DNA of 64,000 nt, from positions 1,282,001 to 1,346,000 of the forward strand of contig NZ_CP120863.1 of the NCBI RefSeq assembly GCF_026191725.2, written 5' to 3'. A model generated the notes under the pieces. The model searched no databases, was not told where the DNA came from, and saw only the letters and a list, made by a program, of their open reading frames with translations. The stretch comes from Roseibium porphyridii (GTDB lineage: Bacteria; Pseudomonadota; Alphaproteobacteria; Rhizobiales; Stappiaceae). The translations under genes were made by a program, and so were the position numbers. Positions 42,042 through 50,345 of this stretch are shown piece by piece; position 1 is the first letter of the stretch, and each line of letters opens with the position of its first letter.

Positions 42042-43061
42042 TCAATTCCTCTTGTGCCAATCGTCTGACTTACGCCAGGCATCCGGGGTCATGCCGGTCG
42101 CGCGCAGGAATTCGCGATTGAAATTCGATTTGGTTGAAAATCCGGATCTGAACATTGCTTCCGTCACAGTGAGGTTGTCCTGACGCAGCAACCGGCAGAC
42201 TTCGTTGATGCGGAAGTCGTTGACATAGCGCGAGACGTTCTTGCCACGGACCCTGTTGATCGCCTGCGAAACCTGGCGGGAGCGCAGGCCTGCCGATCGG
42301 GCAAGCCTGGACAGGTTCAGGTTTTCATCGCGGTAGAGGCGCTTCTCACGCATCATTGTGTCGATACGAGAAACAATCTCCGCATCAGCATCTGTGGGTG
42401 CCGGTGTGGACTTTTCAACGTCTTCATCTGGAAGTGTCTGCGTTTTGCCCGCGGCAAGGGCAGCCAATCCGATAATGAGCAAACCAATGATGTTGGCGTT
42501 GCTGACCAGCATGGCGGCATTTGAACCGCCGGAACGCTCGAAATCCAACAAGATGAGCAAGTCAAAGCCAGCTGATGCCAACAGGCAGGCTGCCGCCCAC
42601 CAGACCGCCCGATTGGCAAGGGCGGCGCTGTCAAGTCGGGCCAGTTCCAGACCGTCCGGTCCGGTCCGGGCCAAAATCGCCAAGGCAAGCGCGTAAGCAA
42701 GAACGAGAAAGAGCAGAAAGCTGTCGATGAATTGGGGAGCAAACAACAGCAAGCAGACTGCGACGAAGGCTGCCAGGGGCACAGATGCAAGACGCATTGC
42801 ACCTGGTTTCAGTCGATCGCGTAGACTGCGAAAGCTCTCATAAGTGAGTGGTGGCAGTACTGCTGCCAGAATGGGCTGTACGAAACGAAGCGCGTCTAGC
42901 TGATAACCCCAGCGCAGTCCCAGAACGATCGATTGCAGGCAGCACAAGGCGATGAGCAACAGGAATGCACGCGTTGTTGCGTGATCGTTACTTCGGCGAA
43001 GCATCACAAACACAAGCGCAAGCAATAGCGCATTCACAAAAGGTAGGGGGACGAACAGCAC
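42042..43061 (-). CDS. Membrane-anchored AraC-family regulator
   Basis: A 339-residue protein starting at a GTG (43061) without a strong ribosome-binding site, so the start is uncertain. Residues 1 to about 210 contain seven hydrophobic helices. Residues about 230-335 form the AraC double helix-turn-helix (LSRLARSAGLRSRQVSQAIN and VTEAMFRSGFSTKSNFNREF). Such proteins sense a membrane or periplasmic signal. It is divergent from a secreted hydrolase, with a long inverted repeat between. Confidence 0.83.
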   Translation of the reverse strand: MLFVPLPFVNALLLALVFVMLRRSNDHATTRAFLLLIALCCLQSIVLGLRWGYQLDALRFVQPILAAVLPPLTYESFRSLRDRLKPGAMRLASVPLAAFVAVCLLLFAPQFIDSFLLFLVLAYALALAILARTGPDGLELARLDSAALANRAVWWAAACLLASAGFDLLILLDFERSGGSNAAMLVSNANIIGLLIIGLAALAAGKTQTLPDEDVEKSTPAPTDADAEIVSRIDTMMREKRLYRDENLNLSRLARSAGLRSRQVSQAINRVRGKNVSRYVNDFRINEVCRLLRQDNLTVTEAMFRSGFSTKSNFNREFLRATGMTPDAWRKSDDWHKRN

Positions 43062-43090
43062 AGCGGATCACCGAAGAAGCGGTAGCGTGA

Positions 43091-43134
43091 GTCCTTTTTC
43101 ACGATTTCGGAATGACTGAATCGCGAAACAGGAC
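43091..43134. promoter_or_regulatory. Long inverted repeat between AraC regulator and hydrolase
   Basis: Two 16-base arms (43091-43106 and 43119-43134) match at 14 of 16 positions around a 12-base spacer. The position between two divergent starts suggests the operator of the membrane-anchored regulator. Confidence 0.6.
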
Positions 43135-43195
43135 GATTTTGCGATCCTACTTAGCAAGTGTGAAGCCATTGATCCAATGAACTGTGAGGCCGATC

Positions 43196-44269
43196 ATGCG
43201 ACTTCTTTCACTTGTCTTTTCCCTGGCGTTGACGACCACATTGAGCGCGGCTGGAGCCACTCCGGAGGGTGTTGGTTTCAAGGAAATTCGAATTCACTCC
43301 GAGGCGCGAAACAAGGACCTCGCCGTTTTCGTCTGGTACCCTGCAGTTGCCGGTGGAGAGGCCGTACCGGTCGGCGAAGACAGGATCTTCGAAGGAACCC
43401 CGGCATTTGCCGATGCACCAGTTGCTGGTGGCGACCATCCGATAATCCTGCTGTCCCACGGCTCTGGCGCGACAGTCCAAAAAATGGCTTGGATCGCGAC
43501 CGCACTTGCCGATGCAGGGTTCGTTGTTGCCGGGCCCAATCATCCGGGAACGACCAGTGGTGATTCCACGCCGGAGGATACGCCAAAACTTTGGGAGCGT
43601 ACTGACGATCTCTCCACGGTATTGAGCGCTCTGCTCGCCGAACCGAAATTCCGGTCCGTCATCGATCCTGACAAAATTGGCGCCCTCGGATTTTCTCTCG
43701 GTGGTGCCGCGGTTCTGCAGCTGGCTGGCGCAAGAGCGCGGCTTGACGATTATGTCCGCTATTGCGACACCTATCCTGACATGCCGGATTGCCGCTGGTT
43801 CGCCGGGGGAAGGGCATATGTCGACCAGACAGAGGTTCAGGTCGAACCATATGACTTGCGGAATGTCGACCTGGCGCGTTTTGAGCAGTCAAATCTTGAT
43901 GCCAGGCTTCAAACGGTGGTCGCCGTAGACCCCGCCCTGGCCACCGCGTTCAACCTGGAAAGTCTTGAAGATGTTCAGTCGGCGCTTCACTTTGTCAATC
44001 TTGGCGCGCACGAAACCGTTCCGATTGCCGTCAGATCCGACACTTTGGCCTCACGCGTTTCCCACGGCTCGCTCACCCATATCGAGAACGCAGTCCATTT
44101 CAGTTTTCTTCCTGTCTGCAGACAAGGTGCCAAAGCCTTCATGAAGGCGATTGGCGAAGCTGACCCATTGTGCTCAGACGAAGGGAGCCGCTCACGCGCT
44201 GCGCTTCACGAGGAGCTTGAGCAAACAATCGTGGACCTCTTTCGAAGCAGTTTTTCTAAGGTCAAGTGA
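43196..44269 (+). CDS. Exported alpha/beta hydrolase (dienelactone hydrolase-like)
   Basis: A 357-residue hydrolase with a signal peptide (MRLLSLVFSLALTTTLSAAG). The ATG at 43196 has GAGG seven bases upstream. The fold markers are ILLSHGSGA (oxyanion loop), GALGFSLGGAAVLQL (nucleophile serine in GFSLGG) and a late histidine in AVHFSFLP. It resembles predicted dienelactone hydrolases and platelet-activating-factor acetylhydrolase-like enzymes. The substrate is unknown. Confidence 0.82.
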   Translation: MRLLSLVFSLALTTTLSAAGATPEGVGFKEIRIHSEARNKDLAVFVWYPAVAGGEAVPVGEDRIFEGTPAFADAPVAGGDHPIILLSHGSGATVQKMAWIATALADAGFVVAGPNHPGTTSGDSTPEDTPKLWERTDDLSTVLSALLAEPKFRSVIDPDKIGALGFSLGGAAVLQLAGARARLDDYVRYCDTYPDMPDCRWFAGGRAYVDQTEVQVEPYDLRNVDLARFEQSNLDARLQTVVAVDPALATAFNLESLEDVQSALHFVNLGAHETVPIAVRSDTLASRVSHGSLTHIENAVHFSFLPVCRQGAKAFMKAIGEADPLCSDEGSRSRAALHEELEQTIVDLFRSSFSKVK

Positions 44270-44297
44270 GGCCGGTCGACGAGCTTTTCAGATGATT

Positions 44298-44837
44298 TCA
44301 GGCCCGCAAGTCGGAAAGTTTTGCAGGGCTTGCTATCTCTGTCGCACGACCTGATTTCACATCATAAAGCAGCGCGGACACGACTAGTGTTCCCGGAATT
44401 TCGGGAGCATCCCGCAGTCGGACGATGTCGGTCTGCAGGTCCGTTGGCTGGTCAGTGATAGCATAGCTCGAAACGTCGATGCCGAGTTTGTCTTTCAAGG
44501 CGTCCTGAAAGTCGGGGTTGGCAAAGTTCTGAGCACCGCATTGCGTATGCTGCATCAAGACGACATTGAAAGCTGGCGTCTCGTCTTGTGTGAGTTCGGC
44601 CACCATCATGGACAGCGCTGCGATCTCTTCGATTACGGATCGCGTGACCCGTCCGCCATTGTTCCGCAGAACGACGGCATCACCGAGTTCCAGGCCGAGC
44701 ACATGAGCAGGATCAACGCGCGCGTCGATACAGGTCAGGACCAGAGTGTTGAGTTTCGGAAGAACGGGCAATTCCGAAGCTGCGAAGTCTTCGGCGAACA
44801 GACGATTACGTTCATAAAGAACGGAATTCTCAGACAT
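44298..44837 (-). CDS. Beta-class carbonic anhydrase
   Basis: A 179-residue zinc enzyme interconverting CO2 and bicarbonate. The ligands Cys36, Asp38, Arg40 (TCIDARVD), His97 and Cys100 (QHTQCG) are complete. The start at 44837 follows AAAGGAAAC. It lies 25 bases after the NmrA-like gene, so both are probably in one TetR-controlled transcript. The length is short for the class but fits its smaller bacterial branch. Confidence 0.87.
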   Translation of the reverse strand: MSENSVLYERNRLFAEDFAASELPVLPKLNTLVLTCIDARVDPAHVLGLELGDAVVLRNNGGRVTRSVIEEIAALSMMVAELTQDETPAFNVVLMQHTQCGAQNFANPDFQDALKDKLGIDVSSYAITDQPTDLQTDIVRLRDAPEIPGTLVVSALLYDVKSGRATEIASPAKLSDLRA

Positions 44838-44862
44838 GGTGTTTCCTTTGTTCGTCTGGCGG

Positions 44863-45969
44863 TCAGGCAACACGTGCCTGGTTTGCTATTTTCTGTTGGG
44901 CAGCGTGGGTTTGGAGCCACTCCGGCGTGTCCTGGCTGAACCTGGGTGTTGCGATCTGCACATAGTCGCGGGCTGACTGAATGCGATTGAGGTCAAGAGC
45001 CGGGGTCAGTGCAATTTTCAGAAATCCTGCCATTGCGCGTGCGGTGCCGCTCACGCTTCGCCGTAGCTCAGGGCGGGATGCGACCAGCCGCCGGGCAATG
45101 CTTTCAAACTGTTCTGGATCTCGGCCCCCAACCAGCTGCACATCATTGGTCGGTGCGTTCACAGCGAAACTGCCGCGTCGATATTCTTCAGCATAAATTG
45201 CCAGTTGGGAGACGGCCGCCTCCGAATAGTTGGAAGGCGGTAAAGCCCGGAGCGCCTTGGTCATCATCTTTTCGGAAATGTTTTTGTAGGTAACTCGTCG
45301 TCCGAGGGCTTTACCCATGGCGAGCGCAATTTCGTCAGGGGACAGGAGTGCAGGACCTGTGGGGCGATAGGATTTGCCTGCATGGGTTTCAGGGTCGGCA
45401 AGGGAGCCGACAACAACGCTGGCAATGTCTTCATTCGATGGTGCTGCGTTCTTCTTCTTTCCACCTTCGCCAAGTGGCATGGTGAAGACGCCAAGGTGAG
45501 CAGCCATGTCGATGACCATCAGATAGTTGTCTGCGAACCAGCCCGGATTAACGGATGTTACACTGGTGCTCCCGAGCAGGCGCACCATCGCATCAGACAG
45601 GTAGACCTCTCTTGTGAAGAGGGATGGGTGATCAACCGATGTCAGCCACTGACCAAGCGTGACAACGTGTTCGAGCTTTGCCTCATTGGCAGCCACCGTG
45701 AAGACCGCATTGAAGTGCAGACCGTTAGGCGCTGTCGGGGCGCATTGATAGGCTCGGTTAACGCCCTCCATGGCGGTTCGCATGTCTGAAAGGGCATACT
45801 GGTTGCCGACGAATATTTCCGCGCCTGCGCGTTCCAGCATTTCAGCGCGCCCGTCGCGTCTTCTTAAAAGGGCGCGGACCGGAAATCCCTTTTCAAGCAG
45901 CTGCAAGGTGACAGGCAGTCCGGTTTTTCCTCCTGCGCTTGTGACGAGGATCTTGGGTTTGAGGGGCAT
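44863..45969 (-). CDS. NmrA-family NAD(P)-binding protein
   Basis: A 368-residue atypical short-chain dehydrogenase. The Rossmann start is KILVTSAGGKTGLPVTLQLL, and GVNRAYQCAPTAPNG and SVNPGWFADNYLM follow in the family pattern. The C-terminal 80 residues are an unassigned extension with a nuclear-transport-factor-free sequence. Members act as quinone or azo reductases or as redox sensors. It is divergent from a TetR regulator. Confidence 0.78.
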   Translation of the reverse strand: MPLKPKILVTSAGGKTGLPVTLQLLEKGFPVRALLRRRDGRAEMLERAGAEIFVGNQYALSDMRTAMEGVNRAYQCAPTAPNGLHFNAVFTVAANEAKLEHVVTLGQWLTSVDHPSLFTREVYLSDAMVRLLGSTSVTSVNPGWFADNYLMVIDMAAHLGVFTMPLGEGGKKKNAAPSNEDIASVVVGSLADPETHAGKSYRPTGPALLSPDEIALAMGKALGRRVTYKNISEKMMTKALRALPPSNYSEAAVSQLAIYAEEYRRGSFAVNAPTNDVQLVGGRDPEQFESIARRLVASRPELRRSVSGTARAMAGFLKIALTPALDLNRIQSARDYVQIATPRFSQDTPEWLQTHAAQQKIANQARVA

Positions 45970-45980
45970 GGGTAACCTTT

Positions 45981-46026
45981 TAGATGATAATTGTAATCTA
46001 TAAATATAGATGATAACTAAAATCTA
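45981..46026. promoter_or_regulatory. Tandem TetR operators
   Basis: Two 20-bp repeats of the form TAGAT-N10-ATCTA (45981-46000 and 46007-46026) share TAGATGATAA at their left ends. Between them lies a 7+7 palindrome ATCTATA-AA-TATAGAT (45996-46011). They fill the divergent gap between the NmrA-like gene and the TetR gene and overlap any promoter there. Confidence 0.75.
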
Positions 46027-46056
46027 AATTGTCAAGCCCAGGAAAGAACTGCCCTC

Positions 46057-46632
46057 ATGCCGAGAATGACAGAAGCCGAAAAGCGCAAATCTCACAAAAG
46101 GATATTGGATGCGGCGGCATATCTGTTTCGCGAACAAGGAACGGAAACCACAAGTGTCGCCGACGTGATGAAGGCAGCTGGTCTCACGCATGGCGGTTTT
46201 TACAGGCACTTCAGCTCAAAGGATGAACTTGTCGCAGCAGCTTTCAAAAACGCGGTCGACAATGTGCTCGCGGAGATGGAAAGTGCGTCGTCAAAGGCCC
46301 AGCTTCAGGCGACGCGGGACAGCTACATTGAGACTTACCTGTCACAATGCCACGTCAAGAACCGTGGTGAAGGTTGCCCGCTGGCAGCGCTGGCAGGGGA
46401 TTTGTCGCGGGGAGCGAGTGATGCGCGGCACGAAGGGTTTAACGCTGTAGAACGTGTTGCAGCTCTGTTGAAGGAAGGTGAGGATCAGTCTGAGGGCATT
46501 GCCATGCTTGCCCTCATGCTTGGGACAGTGACCCTTGCACGTCTTGCCGACACCGATGCTTCCGCTGATGCGATCCTGGATGCCGGTTCAAAGGGTGTCG
46601 ATATTTTTCGGTCAAGCTGGCCGGCTAATTGA
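46057..46632 (+). CDS. TetR-family transcriptional regulator
   Basis: A 191-residue repressor. The helix-turn-helix is at residues about 15-60 (ILDAAAYLFREQGTETTSVADVMKAAGLTHGGFYRHF). The ligand domain includes CHVKNRGEGCPLAALAGDLSR, typical of the YxaF/AcrR-like branch that often controls an adjacent oxidoreductase. It probably represses itself and the divergent NmrA-like/carbonic anhydrase pair. Confidence 0.88.
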   Translation: MPRMTEAEKRKSHKRILDAAAYLFREQGTETTSVADVMKAAGLTHGGFYRHFSSKDELVAAAFKNAVDNVLAEMESASSKAQLQATRDSYIETYLSQCHVKNRGEGCPLAALAGDLSRGASDARHEGFNAVERVAALLKEGEDQSEGIAMLALMLGTVTLARLADTDASADAILDAGSKGVDIFRSSWPAN

Positions 46633-46656
46633 AAACCTCCGGCAATTGCAGAGCCC

Positions 46657-46688
46657 AAAAAAGAAGCAGGCGCGCCCGAAGGCACGCC
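46657..46688 (-). terminator. Terminator for the reverse-strand membrane-protein gene
   Basis: The stem GGCGcGCC / GGCaCGCC with loop CGAA reads, on the reverse strand, into CTTCTTTTTT. It lies between the convergent TetR and membrane-protein genes, 35 bases beyond the latter's stop. Confidence 0.7.
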
Positions 46689-46722
46689 CGAAGCTTCTGG
46701 AGATTGTCAGAGTTTAGCTTTG

Positions 46723-47235
46723 TCAGCGGTTCTGCTGACCTTCGACCAGCTTGAGCATGGCAACCATGACGATGCCATAAAGCACGTGGCCGATCAGCGC
46801 GACCCAGACGATGCCGCTGAAGTTCAGGAAGAACGGCAATCCTGCGAGCGATGTGATGCCGCCAATCGCAAACACCCAAAGGCCGAAACCGTAAATCGCG
46901 GACGGAACGAACCAGTGTGTATCTCCGACAACGCGCTGCCAAAGCGGTGCGAAAATGAACATCCAGCCAATCGGGTAACCAATCAGGCCGACAATGTAAA
47001 AATGCACAAAGTAGCCAGCAAAAGCGGTATTGGGCAGACCGAGACTGCCAAGAAGGCTTTGCGCCAGACCATGGGGTGACAGCTTTGCAAACCCAAGGGC
47101 AGGGCTGATCACCTGGCCCCAAAGGTCAAAGGCTACAGTTGCAAAAAAGCCAGAGATGAACATCAGGCCGAGTGTGTTGAAATTGATTGCCGGCAAGGAT
47201 GCTGACAGGTTCCTTTCTGAAGTGATGGTCGTCAT
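46723..47235 (-). CDS. Small membrane protein of unknown function
   Basis: A 170-residue protein with about four hydrophobic segments. The start at 47235 (MTTITSERNL) is chosen over longer frames. TVAFDLWGQVISPALGFAKLSPHGLAQS and FYIVGLIGYPIGW are notable. I do not recognise a characterised family. It is a single gene between two convergent/divergent neighbours. Confidence 0.65.
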   Translation of the reverse strand: MTTITSERNLSASLPAINFNTLGLMFISGFFATVAFDLWGQVISPALGFAKLSPHGLAQSLLGSLGLPNTAFAGYFVHFYIVGLIGYPIGWMFIFAPLWQRVVGDTHWFVPSAIYGFGLWVFAIGGITSLAGLPFFLNFSGIVWVALIGHVLYGIVMVAMLKLVEGQQNR

Positions 47236-47467
47236 GTTGCGTTCTCTTTCCAGACTGTGAATTTCGGTGCACTCGTTACTTGGGAATGCTGCCGGTAACA
47301 TTGAAATAAAATAGAACGCCTGTTCCGTGACGAGTTTGTGAGTGGAAGTTTACCTGCGGATATCCGCTTCAATTTCGTCAGAGCAGTTGACCGGGTTGGG
47401 ATTTCACCTCAACGCTGATGATGCACATATTTTCAAAGCCAAACCTGTAGCCCGGAAGTCTTGGTTC

Positions 47468-48346
47468 ATGGACAAGCTGCCCGTCCGTCTATATGCCGCC
47501 TTCGCCGCCGATGAGCGGGGAGGAAATATCGGGGCAGTGGTATTTGAAGACGAGCCGCTTTGGCCCGATGCCCGCCAGAGAATTGCAAGTGACCTGGGTG
47601 CTCCCACGACCGGATTTGTACGCAAGGTTTCAGACAAAGAGTTTCAGACCAGGTTTCATTCCACATGGTCGGAAATAGATATGTGCGGACATGTGACGCT
47701 CGCAGTTTTTGCGGCCCTGCGCGATGATAAAAGGATAGAGCCTGACACCTACATTCAACAGACTTCGGCAGGTGGTATTGTTGTCGACGTCGCCTCAGAC
47801 GGCTTCGTAACGATGCGTCAGCCATTGCCGAAATTTGATCTGTGCGAAGTTGGCTCAGGCGACCTTGCTGCAAATTTGGGTCTGGAAGCTGACGCACTCA
47901 AACGTGTTTCCACCGCGTCGACCGCGCTGCGTCATGTCTTTGTGCAACTTGAAGACCTGGAAACCCTTGCAAGCATTCGTCCCGACGACGCCGCGCTGCG
48001 TGGCTTCTGCCGGGATTTTGCCATCGACACTATCGGGGTTTGGTGCTCCACCTATAAGGGACTTGGGAAGGCAAAACTTCGCTTGAGAGACCTTTGCCAT
48101 GGGGTCGGGGATCCGGAGGAAGCAGCCAGCGGCACGACAAACAGTGCTCTTGCTTGTGAACTGGTGCGCTCCAGGTACCTGACACCGGGGGCATCTGGTC
48201 AAGCAGTTGTCGTTGCAGAACAAGGTGTTGAAATGGGGAGGCCGAGCATTGTCCGCACAGTGCTGAACACTTCAAACGGTGAGATTACCGATGTCAGTGT
48301 TGGAGGCTATGCAGCGCTGCGAATGACCGGTGACGTCGTCCTTTGA
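47468..48346 (+). CDS. PhzF-family isomerase-like protein
   Basis: A 292-residue protein with the PhzF fold pattern: GGNIGAVVFEDEPL near the N-terminus, STWSEIDMCGHVTLAVFAAL (the family's second glycine-rich region) and EAASGTTNSALACELV. The family's catalytic glutamate region near residue 45 reads APTTGFVRK, where SE(T/S)AFV with Glu is usual. The key acid seems missing. The ATG at 47468 gives normal family length; a GTG at 47342 would add 42 unrelated residues. Confidence 0.8.
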   Translation: MDKLPVRLYAAFAADERGGNIGAVVFEDEPLWPDARQRIASDLGAPTTGFVRKVSDKEFQTRFHSTWSEIDMCGHVTLAVFAALRDDKRIEPDTYIQQTSAGGIVVDVASDGFVTMRQPLPKFDLCEVGSGDLAANLGLEADALKRVSTASTALRHVFVQLEDLETLASIRPDDAALRGFCRDFAIDTIGVWCSTYKGLGKAKLRLRDLCHGVGDPEEAASGTTNSALACELVRSRYLTPGASGQAVVVAEQGVEMGRPSIVRTVLNTSNGEITDVSVGGYAALRMTGDVVL

Positions 48347-48370
48347 CAGGGGTTTGTCAAAGCAGACTTT

Positions 48371-48410
48371 AAAGGCCCACAAAGGCAATTTTTCCTCTTC
48401 GTGGACCTTT
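48371..48410. terminator. Stem-loop between phzF-like and ppk2 genes
   Basis: The arms AAAGGCCCAC and GTGGACCTTT pair at nine of ten positions around a 20-base loop, 25 bases after the PhzF-like stop. The two genes converge here, so it may end either transcript. There is no clear T-run. Confidence 0.4.
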
Positions 48411-48533
48411 CAAGTTGCAGCTTCAGACGCAGTTGCTTCAGAGCCGGTTCTTTGGTGCGGTCGTCGCCGATCTGCTTGGCCAGAACTTCCTTCAGCGCAC
48501 CTTATCCGGCTCTGCTATCGGCAGTTTATGGCT

Positions 48534-49610
48534 TCATAGGACGGTGAGTTCCGATCCATCAACGACACGCTTGTCCTTTAGCTCCGGGTGAAGCGTTTTG
48601 CCGAGAATATGAGTGTCCTTACCGATCACGTGCTGGCTTGAACCCACAATGAGCGGATCCGGTTCGCCAACGATCCGTCTGTCCTTGTCCGGATAGGGAA
48701 GCGAATTCAGAAAGTGCTCCATGCAGTTGAGCCTTGCGCGTTTCTTGTCATCGGATTTGACGATGGACCACGGCGCATCAGCAGTGTCTGTGTAGAAGAA
48801 CATTGCCTCTTTTGCTTCCGTGTAGTCGTCCCATTTGTCGAGGGACGCCATGTCGATCGGCGACAGTTTCCATTGTTTCAGCGGGTCGGTCTTCCGCTGG
48901 TTGAAGCGGCGACGCTGTTCGGTCTGGGTCACCGAGAACCAGTATTTGTAGAGAAGAATACCGTCACGGACGAACATGCGCTCTATTTCCGGGCATTGGC
49001 GCATGAATTCCAGATACTGAGACGGGGAGCAAAATCCCATCACTCTTTCCACGCCGGCGCGGTTGTACCAGGACCTGTCGAACAAGATCATCTGACCGGC
49101 CGTCGGCAGGTGCTCGATGTAGCGCTGGAAATACCACTGGCTCATTTCACTTTCAGTTGGCTTTTGCAGAGCGACAACACTTGCACCACGCGGGTTCAGG
49201 TGTTCGGTAAAGCGCTTGATCGTGCCTCCCTTGCCTGCGGCATCGCGGCCTTCGAACAAGATCACCACGCGTTGACCCGTTTCCTGGATCCATTTCTGCG
49301 CCTTCAAAAGCTCAGCCTGGAGTTTCGCCTTGCGCTTCTCATAGGCGGCCCGCCGCATCTTTGTGGCATAGGGGTATTCCCCTGTTTCAAAGACGTGAGA
49401 GATCGCCTCGGAGTTATGACGCATTTCAGCAAGGTGATGACGTAGGGCCGAGCCCGTGGACGTGGCTTTGGAGTTGGCTGCGGGTTGTGTGCTTGGAGTG
49501 ACTGGAGGCTGGCGCGGTTTGCTTTTGCTTGCTGCCTTTGTGGCGGTTGGTTTGGCGGGTTGTGCAGCGCCGTTTTTTGGGGTGGTTTTCTTTGTCTGCG
49601 TATCTGTCAC
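48534..49610 (-). CDS. ppk2: Polyphosphate kinase 2
   Basis: A 358-residue enzyme that phosphorylates nucleotides with polyphosphate or the reverse. Walker A is GRDAAGKGG (121-129), the lid module is SWYNRAGVERVMGF, and Walker B is MILFDRSWY. The GTG at 49610 has AGGAG six bases upstream and is preferred over a TTG at 49661. The first 55 residues are a Lys/Pro/Ala/Thr-rich disordered tail, unusual in length. Confidence 0.9.
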   Translation of the reverse strand: MTDTQTKKTTPKNGAAQPAKPTATKAASKSKPRQPPVTPSTQPAANSKATSTGSALRHHLAEMRHNSEAISHVFETGEYPYATKMRRAAYEKRKAKLQAELLKAQKWIQETGQRVVILFEGRDAAGKGGTIKRFTEHLNPRGASVVALQKPTESEMSQWYFQRYIEHLPTAGQMILFDRSWYNRAGVERVMGFCSPSQYLEFMRQCPEIERMFVRDGILLYKYWFSVTQTEQRRRFNQRKTDPLKQWKLSPIDMASLDKWDDYTEAKEAMFFYTDTADAPWSIVKSDDKKRARLNCMEHFLNSLPYPDKDRRIVGEPDPLIVGSSQHVIGKDTHILGKTLHPELKDKRVVDGSELTVL

Positions 49611-49768
49611 GTGTGTCTCCTCATCTGAATGGCGAGGTGGTAACACGGAAGATCGCGACAAGCATTGATGCCAATCAACTCAGAAGTGACGCAGTGCTTG
49701 CCAATTCGTATTAGGTAAATTTCTTTTTGAATTAAGTTTTTGTTTAGAATTTACTAGGGGGATGTTTG

Positions 49769-49797
49769 CCGCGCTCGGGCTGTGGGTCCTAGCGCGG
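49769..49797 (-). terminator. Hairpin beyond the DUF6505 gene
   Basis: A 7-bp stem CCGCGCT / AGCGCGG with a 15-base loop lies 69 bases after the reverse-strand accessory operon. No T-run follows, so termination is tentative. Confidence 0.4.
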
Positions 49798-49865
49798 AAC
49801 ACTCTTGCCACGTCTGAATTTCACTACGAAACAGATATTCCAGACCGGCTTTGTTTGGCCCGGGC

Positions 49866-50342
49866 TTACTCCATATCTCCGTGCATGGCGACCATATCCA
49901 GTTCTGCAGCGGGGGCTTCAATGGTTCGAAAGCTCTCTCTGACACCGCCGTCTGTCAGCTCTCGCTGCACTGCAATGAGTGTGTTTTCAGGATGCTCTTC
50001 ACAGAGTTCAGCCATATAGGTCAGCTCTTCTGTCGCCACGCCTCTTGCTGCCTCTACGGAAGGGGCCCCATAAACATCGACAAAATGCTGGGCCAGCCCG
50101 TCAGCGAGACTGGCGAACTCAGTGTCTTCAATAGGCGTGATGGCCACAAAGGTGACCCGTCCGAAGGTTTCTAGGCCGAGCCAGCCATTTGAAAATGCCT
50201 GACGGGCTTTGCCGGACAGGTCAGCTTCGGTCCAGTCTGAAAATTCAAACCCTCCCGACAGACACCATTCACCTGTTCGTGCGGGTGAAAAGAAAACATT
50301 GCGGTCACTGTCATCGAGATGAATGGCACGGGCAAGTTTCAT
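49866..50342 (-). CDS. DUF6505 family protein
   Basis: A 158-residue acidic protein without signal peptide or membrane segment. It matches the DUF6505 type recurrently found with formate dehydrogenase genes in alphaproteobacteria. Features: KLARAIHLDDSDRNVFFSPA at the N-terminus and a cluster of acidic residues around 105-120. The function is unknown. It is the last gene of a four-gene operon, three bases after the ligase-like gene. Confidence 0.7.
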   Translation of the reverse strand: MKLARAIHLDDSDRNVFFSPARTGEWCLSGGFEFSDWTEADLSGKARQAFSNGWLGLETFGRVTFVAITPIEDTEFASLADGLAQHFVDVYGAPSVEAARGVATEELTYMAELCEEHPENTLIAVQRELTDGGVRESFRTIEAPAAELDMVAMHGDME

Positions 50343-50345
50343 GGT

